From positions 1 through 39,825 of the forward strand of contig CAITGX010000352.1 in NCBI GenBank assembly GCA_903892045.1: DNA of 39,825 nucleotides. Direction: 5' to 3'. Position numbers and translations under genes: made by a program. Of the stretch, positions 15,988 to 26,399 are shown one piece after another; position 1 is the stretch's first letter; every line of letters starts with the position of its first letter. This DNA is from an uncultured Planctomycetota bacterium. GTDB lineage: Bacteria; Planctomycetota; UBA1135; GCA-002686595. The notes beneath the pieces are model-generated. The model searched no databases, was not told the origin of the DNA, and was given only the letters and a program-made list of their open reading frames with translations.

Positions 15988-17544
15988 CTACTGGCCGAGC
16001 TTCGGCGGCGGGAGCGGGCGCGGGTCGCTGGAAGCCGGGCTCGCACCCTCGACGTAGCCGAGCAGGCGCAGCTCGCGTTCCGTGTCCGCATCGAGCTGGT
16101 AGCGCTGCGGCGGGCCGGACGCGCGCTCGCGGAAGGCGAGGTCGACGTCGCGCTGGGCCCGCAGGAGCCCGAGCATGCGCTCCGCGATCCTCGGGTTGTC
16201 GGCCGAGACGTCGGCGAGCTCCTGCGGGTCGCTCTCGAGGTCGAACAGCGCCCCGGCTTGCTTCTCCTCGTCCCAGACGAAGCGCCAGCGACCCTCGCGC
16301 ACGGACCACTGGCGGCCTTCGCGGTCCTTGCGCGAGAGCGAGTGGCTGAAGACGGGCGCGATCGCGAGCTTCTCGCCGCGCAGGGCCGGCACGAGCGTGC
16401 GTCCCTGCAGCAGCAGGGCGTTGCGCGGGATGGCGGCGAGATCGAGCACGGTCGGCATCACGTCGACCGAGTTGACGACGTCGTGGACGCGCCGCGGCGC
16501 AAATCCCGGCGCGCGCAACATGAGCACGACGCGCAGCGCCTCGTCGTGCAGCGCGTTGCCGTGCCCGACGTAGCCGTGCTCGCCGAAGCCCTCGCCGTGA
16601 TCGGACACGATCACCACGATCGTGTTCTCCGCGAGGTCGGCGCGCTCGAGGCGCGCAAGCAGGCGCTGCAGCTCGCGATCCGCGTGGCGGATCTCCGCGT
16701 CGTAGAGGTCGCGCCAGAACTCCATGATGTCGGCATCCGAGGTGCGGATCCCGAACTCGTTGAGCTTGGCGTAGAGCCCTTCCTGCTCGGGACCGTTGCC
16801 CGCGTTGCAGTGCTCCTTGTGCTTGAGGATCAGGCGCACGCCGTCGGCGTCGATCTCGCGCTTCTCCAGCCAGCGGTCGATCACGGCCACGAGCCGGTCG
16901 TGCTCTTCCTGCTCGCGATACTCGGGCCGGTAGGCCTGCAGGTCCGCCTCGGGCGGCCGGTAGGGGCCGTGCACCTCGTAGGTGTGGAAGAACAGGAAGA
17001 AGGGCTCGTCCTTGAACTCCTCGATCCAGCGCAGGGTGCGCTCGAGGTTGGGGGCGAGGCGGCTGGGGTGGGCGACGTTGGAGGCATGCTCGTCCGGCGT
17101 GTCGCCCTCGTTGAGCGGGTAGACGTCGAAGCCTTGGCCGAGGCCGAACTGCTTCTTCGCGTAGCCTCCGTCGGTGAAGGCCGCCGTGGCGTAGCCGCGC
17201 GACTTCAGCACTTCGGCGAGCGTCGTCACGCGCTCGCTCATCGCGCCCGGGTCCGGGAAGGTCGAGACGCCGTGCACGCTCGGATAGAGCGACGTCATCA
17301 CGGAGACGAGCGAGGGCGCAGTCCACGGGGCCGCGGACTGGGCGTTGTCGAACACGACGGACTGCGTGGCCCAGCGATCGAGGTTCGGGCTCGTGCCGCG
17401 CGCATGCCCGTAGCAGCCGAGGTGATCGGGCCGCAGCGTGTCGAGCGCGATCACCACCACGTTGGGCGGTCGCTGCGGCTCTCCGCACTGCGCGAGGGCG
17501 AGCGCGAGAGCGGCGAGCAGGGCGTGGCGTGCGGCGTGAGCCAT
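15988..17544 (-). CDS. second sulfatase-fold protein with Thr nucleophile, probably exported
   Basis: 518 residues from ATG 17544. A hydrophobic N-terminus ends in LALALAQC, a weak lipobox (Gln before Cys20). The fold is marked by IALDTLRPDHLGCYGH (Asp35), HTYEVHGPY and SDHGEGFGEHG. The nucleophile site reads PWTAPSLVSVMTS with Thr75 where sulfatases have Cys or Ser, and Leu where they have Arg, so formylglycine chemistry is excluded. It is not a close copy of the upstream sulfatase-like protein: it has an inserted helical region (about 190-260) and a longer C-terminal part. The -10 hexamer TAGAAT sits 7 nt upstream. Substrate unknown; possibly a phosphate or phosphonate ester in the envelope. 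Confidence 0.83.
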   Translation of the reverse strand: MAHAARHALLAALALALAQCGEPQRPPNVVVIALDTLRPDHLGCYGHARGTSPNLDRWATQSVVFDNAQSAAPWTAPSLVSVMTSLYPSVHGVSTFPDPGAMSERVTTLAEVLKSRGYATAAFTDGGYAKKQFGLGQGFDVYPLNEGDTPDEHASNVAHPSRLAPNLERTLRWIEEFKDEPFFLFFHTYEVHGPYRPPEADLQAYRPEYREQEEHDRLVAVIDRWLEKREIDADGVRLILKHKEHCNAGNGPEQEGLYAKLNEFGIRTSDADIMEFWRDLYDAEIRHADRELQRLLARLERADLAENTIVVIVSDHGEGFGEHGYVGHGNALHDEALRVVLMLRAPGFAPRRVHDVVNSVDVMPTVLDLAAIPRNALLLQGRTLVPALRGEKLAIAPVFSHSLSRKDREGRQWSVREGRWRFVWDEEKQAGALFDLESDPQELADVSADNPRIAERMLGLLRAQRDVDLAFRERASGPPQRYQLDADTERELRLLGYVEGASPASSDPRPLPPPKLGQ

Positions 17545-17551
17545 GGAGCCG

Positions 17552-17557
17552 ATTCTA
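17552..17557 (-). promoter_or_regulatory. -10 hexamer of the second sulfatase-like gene (leaderless start)
   Basis: TAGAAT (5/6) on the minus strand ends 7 nt before the ATG at 17544. The spacing puts the first transcribed base at the start codon. Confidence 0.5.
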
Positions 17558-17615
17558 GAGGCCACCGCGCGCGGTTCCGGCGGTCGTTTCGCATCTCTTT
17601 CATTCCGCGGCGGGG

Positions 17616-17644
17616 TTGACCCGGCAGCGGGGCGGAGTTCCGAT
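17616..17644 (+). promoter_or_regulatory. promoter of the PlsC-type acyltransferase gene (leaderless start)
   Basis: TTGACC (17616-17621, 5/6), exact 17-bp spacer, TCCGAT (17639-17644). The -10 lacks A2 but ends 8 nt before ATG 17653, the same spacing as at the other leaderless candidates. The strong -35 may compensate for the weak -10. Confidence 0.4.
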
Positions 17645-17652
17645 CGCGGACC

Positions 17653-18411
17653 ATGGAACGCCTGCGCCCTTTCCTGCGGCTCTCGCGCGCGCTGGCGGCG
17701 ACGGCGTGGTGGTACGGGACGTGGTGGCTCGGTCACCTCGCGCTGCTCGCCGCGCCGCGCACGAGCAAGCGCTGGCGGCGCTGGATCATGCGGCGCTGGT
17801 GTCGCGCGCTGTGCGCGGCCTTCGCCGTGCGCGTGGAGCTCGTCGGCGCGCCTCCGCCCCCGGCCTCGCTGCTCGTCGCGAACCACCTGAGCTACCTCGA
17901 CATCCTCGTGCTCGGCGCCCATGTCGACGCCGCGTTCGTGTCCAAGGCCGAGATCGCGCGCTGGCCGCTCATCGGGCGGTTGGCCCGCGACTTCGACACG
18001 CTGTTTCTGGTGCGCGAGCGCCGCCGCGACCTGCCGGCCATGAACGCGCAGATCGCGCGCGCGCTAGGACAGGGCATCGGCGTGGTGATCTTCCCCGAGG
18101 GCACGAGCCACCGCGGCGACACGGTGCACGAGTTCCGGCCTTCGCTGCTCGCTCCCGCCGCCGAGGACGGGCTCGAGGTCTGGGCCGCCTGCCTTGGCTA
18201 CCGCACCGCGCAGGGCGATCCTCCGGCCTCGACCCACGTGTGCTGGTGGGGGGACGCGCCGTTTGGGCCCCACGCCCGCGCGCTCGCCCGCCTGCGCCGC
18301 ATCGAGGCGCGCGTCGAGTTCCTGCCGCGGCCCGAGCGGCACTCCGATCGCAAGGAGCTGGCCCAGCGGCTGCGCGCGGCGGTGCTGGAGCGATTCGAGC
18401 CCGTTCCCTGA
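17653..18411 (+). CDS. lysophospholipid (1-acylglycerol-3-phosphate) acyltransferase, PlsC type
   Basis: 252 residues. The N-terminal hydrophobic/aromatic helix (about 12-35, TAWWYGTWWLGHLALL) is a membrane anchor. The acyltransferase motifs are NHLSYLD (His78-x4-Asp83, catalytic) and FPEGTS (147-152, phosphate binding). Predicted role is transfer of an acyl group from acyl-ACP/CoA to a lysophosphatidate or related lysolipid at the inner membrane. The 2-oxoacid dehydrogenase gene begins 42 bp downstream with its own -10 element, and the coupled acyltransferase after that fits a lipid-assembly context. Exact acceptor (glycerolipid, ornithine lipid or other) cannot be told from sequence. Confidence 0.88.
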   Translation: MERLRPFLRLSRALAATAWWYGTWWLGHLALLAAPRTSKRWRRWIMRRWCRALCAAFAVRVELVGAPPPPASLLVANHLSYLDILVLGAHVDAAFVSKAEIARWPLIGRLARDFDTLFLVRERRRDLPAMNAQIARALGQGIGVVIFPEGTSHRGDTVHEFRPSLLAPAAEDGLEVWAACLGYRTAQGDPPASTHVCWWGDAPFGPHARALARLRRIEARVEFLPRPERHSDRKELAQRLRAAVLERFEPVP

Positions 18412-18435
18412 GGGACGCGGGAGCGGCGGGCTCGC

Positions 18436-18441
18436 TATCCT
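18436..18441 (+). promoter_or_regulatory. -10 hexamer of the E1 fusion gene (short leader)
   Basis: TATCCT ends 12 nt before ATG 18454, so the leader would be about 6 nt. No -35 at standard spacing. Confidence 0.35.
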
Positions 18442-18453
18442 CTCTCTCCCGCC

Positions 18454-20678
<2,225 letters not shown>

Positions 20679-20682
<4 letters not shown>

Positions 20683-21671
20683 AGCGCATCGCGATCCTGT
20701 GCCCCGGACGGGGCTCGTACACCGAGAAGACGATGCGCACGCTGCCCGCGGGCCATCCGTGGGTTGCGCGCGCGGACGAGCTGCGTGCCGAGTACGGCCT
20801 GCCGACGCTCTCGGAGCTCGATCGGGCTGAGAAGTTCAGCGGAGCGCTCCACCTGCGGCCGGCGAACGTGTCGCTGCTCATCTGGCTCGTCACCATGCTC
20901 GACGCTGCATCCGCGATGGAGCAGGACGAATGCGTGGCGGTGGCCGGCAACTCGATGGGCTGGTACACGGCGCTCGCGGTCGGCGGCGCGCTGTCCTTCG
21001 ACGATGGCTTCCGGCTCGTGCAGGAAATGGCGCTCTTGCAGGAGCGTCACGCCGGCGGTGGGCAGATCCTGTATCCGCTGATCGACGACGAGTGGCGCCG
21101 TGACGCGGCCCGCGAGCGCGCCGTGCGCGCCGCGCTGGAGTCCTCCCATGGCCATGCGCTGCCCTCGATCGACCTCGGCGGCTTCGCCGTGCTCGCCGGT
21201 ACCGAGGAGGGCATCAAGCACCTGCTCGCGACCCTGCCACAGGTGAAGCTCGGCGCGAACACCTATCCGTTCCGGCTGATGCAGCACGGCGCCTATCACA
21301 CGCCGTTCGTTCAGCCCGTGAGCGACGCCGCGCTCGAGACGCTCGCGCGCCTGCGCTTCTGCGCGCCTCGCACAACCTTGGTCGACGGCCGCGGCGTGCG
21401 CTTCACGCCGTGGAGCACGGACGTGTCCGAGCTCGTGCGCTACACGCTCACCACGCAGGTCACCGATCCCTACGACTTCACGAAGTCGGTGCGCGTCGCG
21501 CTGCGGGAGCACGCGCCGGACGAGCTCGTGCTGCCCGGTCCGGGCAACACGCTCGGCGGCATCTGCGGCCAGATCCTGTGCCACGAGGGCTGGCGCGGCA
21601 TGGCCTGCAAGGCGGACTTCGAGCGCGAGCAGGCGGGCGAGCGCCCGCTCGTGCGCTCGATGCGCCGCTGA
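20679..21671 (+). CDS. FabD-like acyltransferase lacking the malonate-binding Arg
   Basis: 330 residues of the malonyl-CoA:ACP transacylase fold. The nucleophile is Ser92 in GNSMGW and the partner is His207 in AYHTPF. In E. coli FabD Arg117, 25 residues after the Ser, holds the malonyl carboxylate; the corresponding residue here is Met117 (VQEMALL). Loss of this Arg is typical of acyltransferases that take non-carboxylated acyl groups, so I infer an acetyl- or branched-acyl-transferring enzyme rather than a malonyl transferase. The ATG overlaps the E1 stop codon, so the two proteins are co-translated and probably act on the same acyl group. The N-terminal CPGRGSYTEK replaces the usual FPGQGSQ. 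Confidence 0.8.
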
Positions 21672-21691
21672 AAAATCCGGCGCACGGTCCG

Positions 21692-21697
21692 TAACCT
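21692..21697 (+). promoter_or_regulatory. possible -10 hexamer of the DUF2807 lipoprotein gene
   Basis: TAACCT, 31 nt before ATG 21729 (leader about 25 nt). Only a weak candidate: no clear -35. Confidence 0.25.
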
Positions 21698-21728
21698 CGG
21701 CGCCTCGCCGCTTCAGTCACTCCTCACC

Positions 21729-22427
21729 ATGAAGTACCTGCTTTCGCTGTCCTTGGCTCTGCTCGCGCCCGCCTGCGTCATCGTCGTCGGCCCGGCCGAT
21801 TGCAGCGGTTCCCTGTCGGTGGCCGGCGACGGAACTGGCCCGCGCGTGGAGGGTTCCGGCGTGGCCGGTTCCCAGGCGAAGGATGTATCCGAGTTTCGTG
21901 CCGTGCGACTCGAGGGCAGCTTCGACGTGCGCGCGACGGTGGGGGAGGCGCGCTCCGTGGTGGTCGAGGGCGACGACAACTTGCTCGAGCACGTCCGTGC
22001 GCGCGTCGAGGACGGGGTGCTCGTGCTCGACTTCGCACCGGGCCGTTACCGCACGCACCTTCCCATGAAGGTCGCCGTCACCAGCCCGACCCTGACGGCG
22101 TTCGAGATGGATGGCGCCGGGGATGTGGAGCTGGTCGGCATGCGTGGCGAGCGCTTCGGCCTCTCGATTCGCGGGGCCGGCGATGTCACCGCCAGCGGAA
22201 CCGTGGAGGCGCTCGACGTGGCGATCTCGGGAGCGGGAGACGCGAACCTCCTCGCCCTCGATTCGAAGCGCGCCAGCGTCTCGATCTCGGGCGCCGGCGA
22301 CGTCTCGCTCTCGGTGAGCGAGCGCCTCGATGCCTCGGTCAGCGGCGCCGGGGAAGTCCGCTACCGAGGCTCGCCGAAGCTGTCGAAGAGCGTCTCCGGA
22401 GCGGGCTCCGTCCAGCGCGTCGACTGA
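21729..22427 (+). CDS. DUF2807 (GIN-domain) surface lipoprotein
   Basis: 232 residues. The hydrophobic N-terminus ends at LAPAC (Cys16), a likely lipoprotein site. The body is the 'head GIN domain' beta-solenoid: FRAVRLEGSFDVRATVG, then six recurrences of the turn GAGD/GAGE/GAGS at about residues 129, 149, 168, 188, 206 and 224, spaced 18-20 residues. The family is common in Bacteroidota and other Gram-negatives; it is presumed to be an envelope adhesin or scaffold with no known activity. It follows the FabD-like gene by 57 bp and precedes the HD hydrolase gene, which has its own -10 element, so it may be a one-gene unit. Confidence 0.87.
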   Translation: MKYLLSLSLALLAPACVIVVGPADCSGSLSVAGDGTGPRVEGSGVAGSQAKDVSEFRAVRLEGSFDVRATVGEARSVVVEGDDNLLEHVRARVEDGVLVLDFAPGRYRTHLPMKVAVTSPTLTAFEMDGAGDVELVGMRGERFGLSIRGAGDVTASGTVEALDVAISGAGDANLLALDSKRASVSISGAGDVSLSVSERLDASVSGAGEVRYRGSPKLSKSVSGAGSVQRVD

Positions 22428-22452
22428 GCGGCTGCGGGCGGCGGCTTTCGGA

Positions 22453-22458
22453 TAGGAT
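22453..22458 (+). promoter_or_regulatory. -10 hexamer of the HD hydrolase gene, deciding its start
   Basis: TAGGAT ends 7 nt before GTG 22466. It overlaps the alternative ATG at 22457, which therefore could not be in the transcript if this is the real promoter; this favours GTG 22466. Confidence 0.4.
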
Positions 22459-22465
22459 GCCGCCG

Positions 22466-23848
22466 GTGGAAAACCACAAGCGCTTCAGCGTCGTGCGCGA
22501 TCCCGTGCACGGCGACGTCTACCTGACGCACGAGGAACTCGGGCTGCTCGACACGCGCGAGATGCAGCGGCTGCGCGGCATCAAGCAGCTCGGCTCCGCC
22601 GACCTCGTCTACCCCGGCGCGCGCCACAGCCGCTTCGAGCACTCGATCGGCACGGTGCACCTGTCGCAGGCGATCATCGACGCCACGAGCCGCGCCGCCG
22701 CGGACAATCCGCGCGAGCAACTCAAGGTCGGTCCCGAGGAGGCGCGCGTGATCCGCATCGCCGCGCTGGTGCACGACATCACGCACATCCCGTACGGCCA
22801 CCACGTCGAGGATCAGGCGGGACTGATGCACCGCCACGACTCCCCGTACCGCTTCGAGCGCATGCTGGGGGCCCAGACGGAGATCGGGCAGAAGCTCGCG
22901 GCACTCGGGCTCGCGCGCGACGTGCTCGCGGTGCTCTCCCCCGCGGGCCAGGGCGGCGAGCGCGTGCCGGCCTACTGGCGTCAGATCAACTCCGATACGA
23001 TCTGCTCGGACATCCTCGACTACCTGCAGCGCGACGCGTACTTCACGGGCCTCAAGATCGGCATCGATCCGCGCCTCGTGTCGCACTTCAAGGTCGATCG
23101 CGCGAGCGGCAATCTGTTCATCGATCTCGCCAAGCACAACCTGCTGCGCGAGGACATCCTGAGCGAGATCGTGCGCATGCTCGAGGCGCGCTACTACTTC
23201 TCGGAGCGCGTCTACTACCACCACGCGAAGGTGGCCGCGGGTGCGCTGCTCGCGCGCGCGGTCGAGCTGTGCCTGCGCGAGAAGCTGCTCGCGGAAGACG
23301 ACTTCTACATGACGACGGACGACTCGCTGCTCGACCTGCTCGAGCGTGCCGGGGATCGTGCGCGCCCCGCGACCGGGCGTCGCATTCGTTCGCTCGTGCA
23401 GCGCTACCGCGACCGGCGCCTGCCCAAGCGCGCCTGCGTGTTCCCGCGGCAGCAGAACGAGGGCGCACAGGCCGAGCTCGTGTCGAAGTACTTCGCGCTC
23501 GAGGGGCACGCCGCGCGCACGGCCGTCGAAGAGCGCGTGCAGGATCTCGTGCGCTTCGCGACGGGCCGCGACATCGAGATCATGGTCGTGTGCCCCGCGC
23601 GCCGCATGCAGCTCAAGGAAGCCGCCACGCACGTGCGCTGGCCGGGAGACGACGAGCTGCGCCCGCTGTCGGAGCACTCCGCGAAGGTTCCGCGGCTCGC
23701 GGACCTCGAACGCTCGTACCGCGACCTGTGGAAGTTCTACGTGTTCGCGGCCACGGACGAGCCCGAGCTGCTGGCCAAGGTGGGGGAGATCGCGGCGGGT
23801 GAGTTCCCGCAGGCGCGCAACCTCTACACGGCCGGCCGCGGCGGCTGA
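22466..23848 (+). CDS. HD-superfamily phosphohydrolase (SAMHD1/dGTPase-like)
   Basis: 460 residues from GTG 22466 (MENHKRF); an in-frame ATG at 22457 would add three residues. The HD metal site is visible as His59 in HSRFEHSIGT, His103-Asp104 in ALVHDITHIPYGHH, and the later Asp in SDILDYLQRDAYFTG, which is the signature of the dNTPase/SAMHD1-like group, as is the opening RDPVHGDVYLT. The C-terminal 200 residues are helical and unassigned. Expected chemistry is metal-dependent phosphohydrolysis, perhaps of (deoxy)nucleoside triphosphates in the cytoplasm, with possible links to nucleotide-pool control or phage defence. No neighbouring defence genes are present, so a housekeeping role is more likely. 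Confidence 0.87.
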   Translation: MENHKRFSVVRDPVHGDVYLTHEELGLLDTREMQRLRGIKQLGSADLVYPGARHSRFEHSIGTVHLSQAIIDATSRAAADNPREQLKVGPEEARVIRIAALVHDITHIPYGHHVEDQAGLMHRHDSPYRFERMLGAQTEIGQKLAALGLARDVLAVLSPAGQGGERVPAYWRQINSDTICSDILDYLQRDAYFTGLKIGIDPRLVSHFKVDRASGNLFIDLAKHNLLREDILSEIVRMLEARYYFSERVYYHHAKVAAGALLARAVELCLREKLLAEDDFYMTTDDSLLDLLERAGDRARPATGRRIRSLVQRYRDRRLPKRACVFPRQQNEGAQAELVSKYFALEGHAARTAVEERVQDLVRFATGRDIEIMVVCPARRMQLKEAATHVRWPGDDELRPLSEHSAKVPRLADLERSYRDLWKFYVFAATDEPELLAKVGEIAAGEFPQARNLYTAGRGG

Positions 23849-23926
23849 TCGCGGTCGCTCGGAAGAAAGTTGCATTTGCTCAAGGACGCTTCGGTGCGCC
23901 CCCGATGAGACGCTCGGGAGAAGCAC

Positions 23927-24967
23927 ATGAAGAAGTCCACTACCGTGCGCGCCGCACTCGGCGTGCTGTCCTTGGGATCGATCCTCTGCGCCACGAACTC
24001 CGGGCCGTTCGCGCAGCCAGCCCCTGTCGCCCGCGAGCCCTACCGCCTCGACGCCTCGCTGTCGCCCGACGGCCGATGGGTGGCGGTGAGCGGCTCGCGC
24101 GGCTGGTCGGATGAGGCGCGCTGCTGGATCGTGCCGGTCGAGAACGGCGTGCCGCTCGAGATCGAGGACGCGCAGCCCCACGGCGCGCAGACGCTCACCT
24201 GGGACGCGAGCGGCAACGCGCGCGTCGAGGTCGTGAACCGCGAGCTCGGCGTGCCCGAGATGCGCTGGATCAACCCCGCGACCGGCGAGACGGTGCGTCT
24301 CACGCGCGATCGCGACGCGATGCGCGAGGAGCTGCGCGCATCGACGACGGAGTGGGGCACCGTGCACGAGCGCCATGTGCCGGACGGTCGCACCCTGCGC
24401 ATCGTGCGCTGGACGTCGGAAGGCTCGCACGTCGACCTCGAGTCGATCGGCGACTCGCGCATCACGCTCTCGCCGCAGCCCGGCGCCGGCTTCTTCACGT
24501 CCACGCGCGGCGGGGCCACGTACCTGACGCGCTTCGACATGACGAACGGCACCCAGCGCGACATCGTGCAGAGCGGCTCGCTCGACCTCGAGTGGCGCGC
24601 GTCCTCCGACGGTCGCAAGCTGCTCGTCAGCGAGGGCGGTCTCGAGCACCGCGTGCGCATCCTCGACGCGCAGTCGGGCACGCTGCTCGACGGTCCGTGG
24701 GTCACCACCGAGCCGCGCTGGATCGAGGGTTGCGACGGTCGCTACTTCGCGGGCGTTCGGGGCGGGCAGCGCGTGCTGTTCGACCTGCTGCGCGATCGCG
24801 AGGTCTCGATGGGCCGCGACGAGGGGCCTTGGCCCGAGGTCACGGCGACCGAGGACGGCCGCTTCCTCGTCGAGAACGACCGCGAGGTCGCGCTGTACAG
24901 CGCCGACTTCCGGCGCGAGCGCTGCGTGTTCTACGCGCCGGTCGAGCCGGCCGTCGCGGCGCGCTGA
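23927..24967 (+). CDS. exported beta-propeller (TolB/WD40-like) protein
   Basis: 346 residues. Signal peptide at about 1-30 (MKKSTTVRAALGVLSLGSIL), with a possible cut near the Gln-Pro-Ala-Pro segment. The rest is made of propeller-type blades (YRLDASLSPDGRWVAVSG, MRWINPATGETVRLTRD, LEWRASSDGRKLLVSEGG, TATEDGRFLVEN). I see no peptidase domain after the propeller, so it is not a prolyl-oligopeptidase. GGGAG/GAAG-like ribosome site just upstream of ATG 23927 supports the start. It is tail-to-tail with the aminotransferase gene, 3 bp apart, leaving no room for a separate terminator. Function unknown; a periplasmic binding or scaffold role is typical. Confidence 0.78.
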   Translation: MKKSTTVRAALGVLSLGSILCATNSGPFAQPAPVAREPYRLDASLSPDGRWVAVSGSRGWSDEARCWIVPVENGVPLEIEDAQPHGAQTLTWDASGNARVEVVNRELGVPEMRWINPATGETVRLTRDRDAMREELRASTTEWGTVHERHVPDGRTLRIVRWTSEGSHVDLESIGDSRITLSPQPGAGFFTSTRGGATYLTRFDMTNGTQRDIVQSGSLDLEWRASSDGRKLLVSEGGLEHRVRILDAQSGTLLDGPWVTTEPRWIEGCDGRYFAGVRGGQRVLFDLLRDREVSMGRDEGPWPEVTATEDGRFLVENDREVALYSADFRRERCVFYAPVEPAVAAR

Positions 24968-24970
24968 CGA

Positions 24971-26176
24971 CTACGACCGGTGCGCTGCGGCGAGGGCCGC
25001 GGCGCGCCGGGGGTGGCGCTCGAGGAAGCGCTTCAGGCGCTCGGCCGCGAGCTGGATGCGCTCGAGCGAGAGCGCGTAGGACAGGCGCACGTGCGTGTCG
25101 ACGCCGAAGGCGGTGCCCGGAACGAGCGCGAGGTCGACCTGCTCGAGCACGTCCTCGCAGAAGCCGCGCGTGCCGCGCTCGTCGAGGTAGGCGCGCACGT
25201 CGGGGAAGGCGTAGAACGCTCCGCGCGGCCACGGCACCGAGAGGCCCATGGCGCGCAGCGCTTCGATCAGCCAGCGTCGGCGGCGATCGAACTCGCCGCA
25301 CATGTGCGCGATCTCCGTCGGCTCGGGACCCGAGAGCGCGGCCAAGTAGCCTTCCTGGCTGATCGTGTTCGGCGCGCCCGTGAGGTGCGAGTGCAGCCGC
25401 TCGATGCCGGAGATCACCTCGCGCGGCCCCGCGGCGAAGCCGATGCGGTAGCCGGTCATGGCAAGCGACTTGGAGGCGCCGTCGAGCACGATCGTGCGCG
25501 CGCGCAGGGCGGGGCTCAAGGTCGCCGGGCTCAGGTTCGGCTCGCCCTCGTACACGAGGCGGCGGTAGATCTCGTCCGAGAGGATCCACAGGCCGCGGCG
25601 CTCGCAGAGCTCGGCCAGACGCCGGACCTCGTCGTGGGTCCAGACGTAGCCGGTCGGGTTGCTCGGGCTGTTGAAGAGCACGGCCTTCGTGCGCGGCGTG
25701 ATCGCGCGCTCGATGGCCTCGAAGTCGGGCCCGCAGTCGGCGCGCGACGGCACGTTGACCGGCACGCCGCCGGCGATGCGCACGATCTCGACGTAGCTGA
25801 CCCACGCGGGCAGGAACAGCAGCACTTCGTCGCCCGGATCGACGAGCGCGAGCACGGCGCCCGAGAGCGCGTGCTTCGTGCTGTGGCAGACCGTGACTTC
25901 CTCGACGGCGTAGGGCGCGATGCCGCGCACCGTGGCCGCGTTCTCGCCGATCGCCTTGCGCAGCGCGCGCGTGCCGGCCGCCGGGGTGTACTTCACGTCG
26001 CCCGACAGCACCTTGCGCGAGGCCGCCTGCTGGACCACGGCCGGGGCGGGGAAGTCCGGCTCGCCGACGGACATGTTGACGATGTCGCGGCCCGACTCCG
26101 CGAGCGCCTTGGCGCGGGCATCGAGGGCCAGCGTCACCGAGAGCGAGATCGACTGGGCGCGGCGGGAGAGGGACAT
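24971..26176 (-). CDS. class I PLP aminotransferase (aspartate/prephenate type I-beta)
   Basis: 401 residues from ATG 26176. PLP ligands are Asn173 in SPSNPTG, Asp201 and Tyr204 in SDEIYRRL, the Schiff-base Lys236 in DGASKSLAMTGYRIGF, and the C-terminal carboxylate-binding Arg in HVRLSYA. The N-terminal region (ISLSVTLALDARAKAL, NMSVGEPDF) matches the I-beta subgroup that uses aspartate and, in some species, prephenate or 2-oxoacids. The frame is open for 75 codons upstream of the chosen ATG, but that part is Arg/Pro-rich and unlike the family. The gene is probably monocistronic: divergent from the unknown membrane protein gene (223-bp gap), convergent with the propeller gene. Confidence 0.9.
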   Translation of the reverse strand: MSLSRRAQSISLSVTLALDARAKALAESGRDIVNMSVGEPDFPAPAVVQQAASRKVLSGDVKYTPAAGTRALRKAIGENAATVRGIAPYAVEEVTVCHSTKHALSGAVLALVDPGDEVLLFLPAWVSYVEIVRIAGGVPVNVPSRADCGPDFEAIERAITPRTKAVLFNSPSNPTGYVWTHDEVRRLAELCERRGLWILSDEIYRRLVYEGEPNLSPATLSPALRARTIVLDGASKSLAMTGYRIGFAAGPREVISGIERLHSHLTGAPNTISQEGYLAALSGPEPTEIAHMCGEFDRRRRWLIEALRAMGLSVPWPRGAFYAFPDVRAYLDERGTRGFCEDVLEQVDLALVPGTAFGVDTHVRLSYALSLERIQLAAERLKRFLERHPRRAAALAAAHRS

Positions 26177-26216
26177 TGGCGTGCGGGGGACGCGGCCAGC
26201 TGGGGCCGATCGAGCT

Positions 26217-26245
26217 AGCGTCGGGCATCGTCCCGCCGAGGTCAA
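26217..26245 (-). promoter_or_regulatory. possible promoter of the aminotransferase gene
   Basis: On the minus strand: TTGACC (26245-26240), 17-bp spacer, GACGCT (26222-26217). The -35 is 5/6; the -10 retains only A2 and T6. The rest of the 223-bp divergent gap has no other feature I can name. Confidence 0.3.
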
Positions 26246-26399
26246 GGCGGGGCCATCGTCGCAGGCGGGAAGGCGCGGCCGCTTGGGGCGTCGAAACTGG
26301 AGGGCGCAGGCGCGGCGTGTCGAGACAAGTGCGCCCACGGACCCGGACCAAGCTGGACTCTCGCGCGCACCCCCGTCACGCTCTGACCGCACATTCGCC

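Noticed and set aside
14052-17544. Calling the two sulfatase-fold proteins arylsulfatases
   Set aside because: Neither has Cys or Ser at the formylglycine position nor the following Arg.
22466-23848. A phage-defence system around the SAMHD1-like HD protein
   Set aside because: No nuclease, methylase, sensor or effector gene is adjacent; neighbours are a DUF2807 lipoprotein and an exported propeller.
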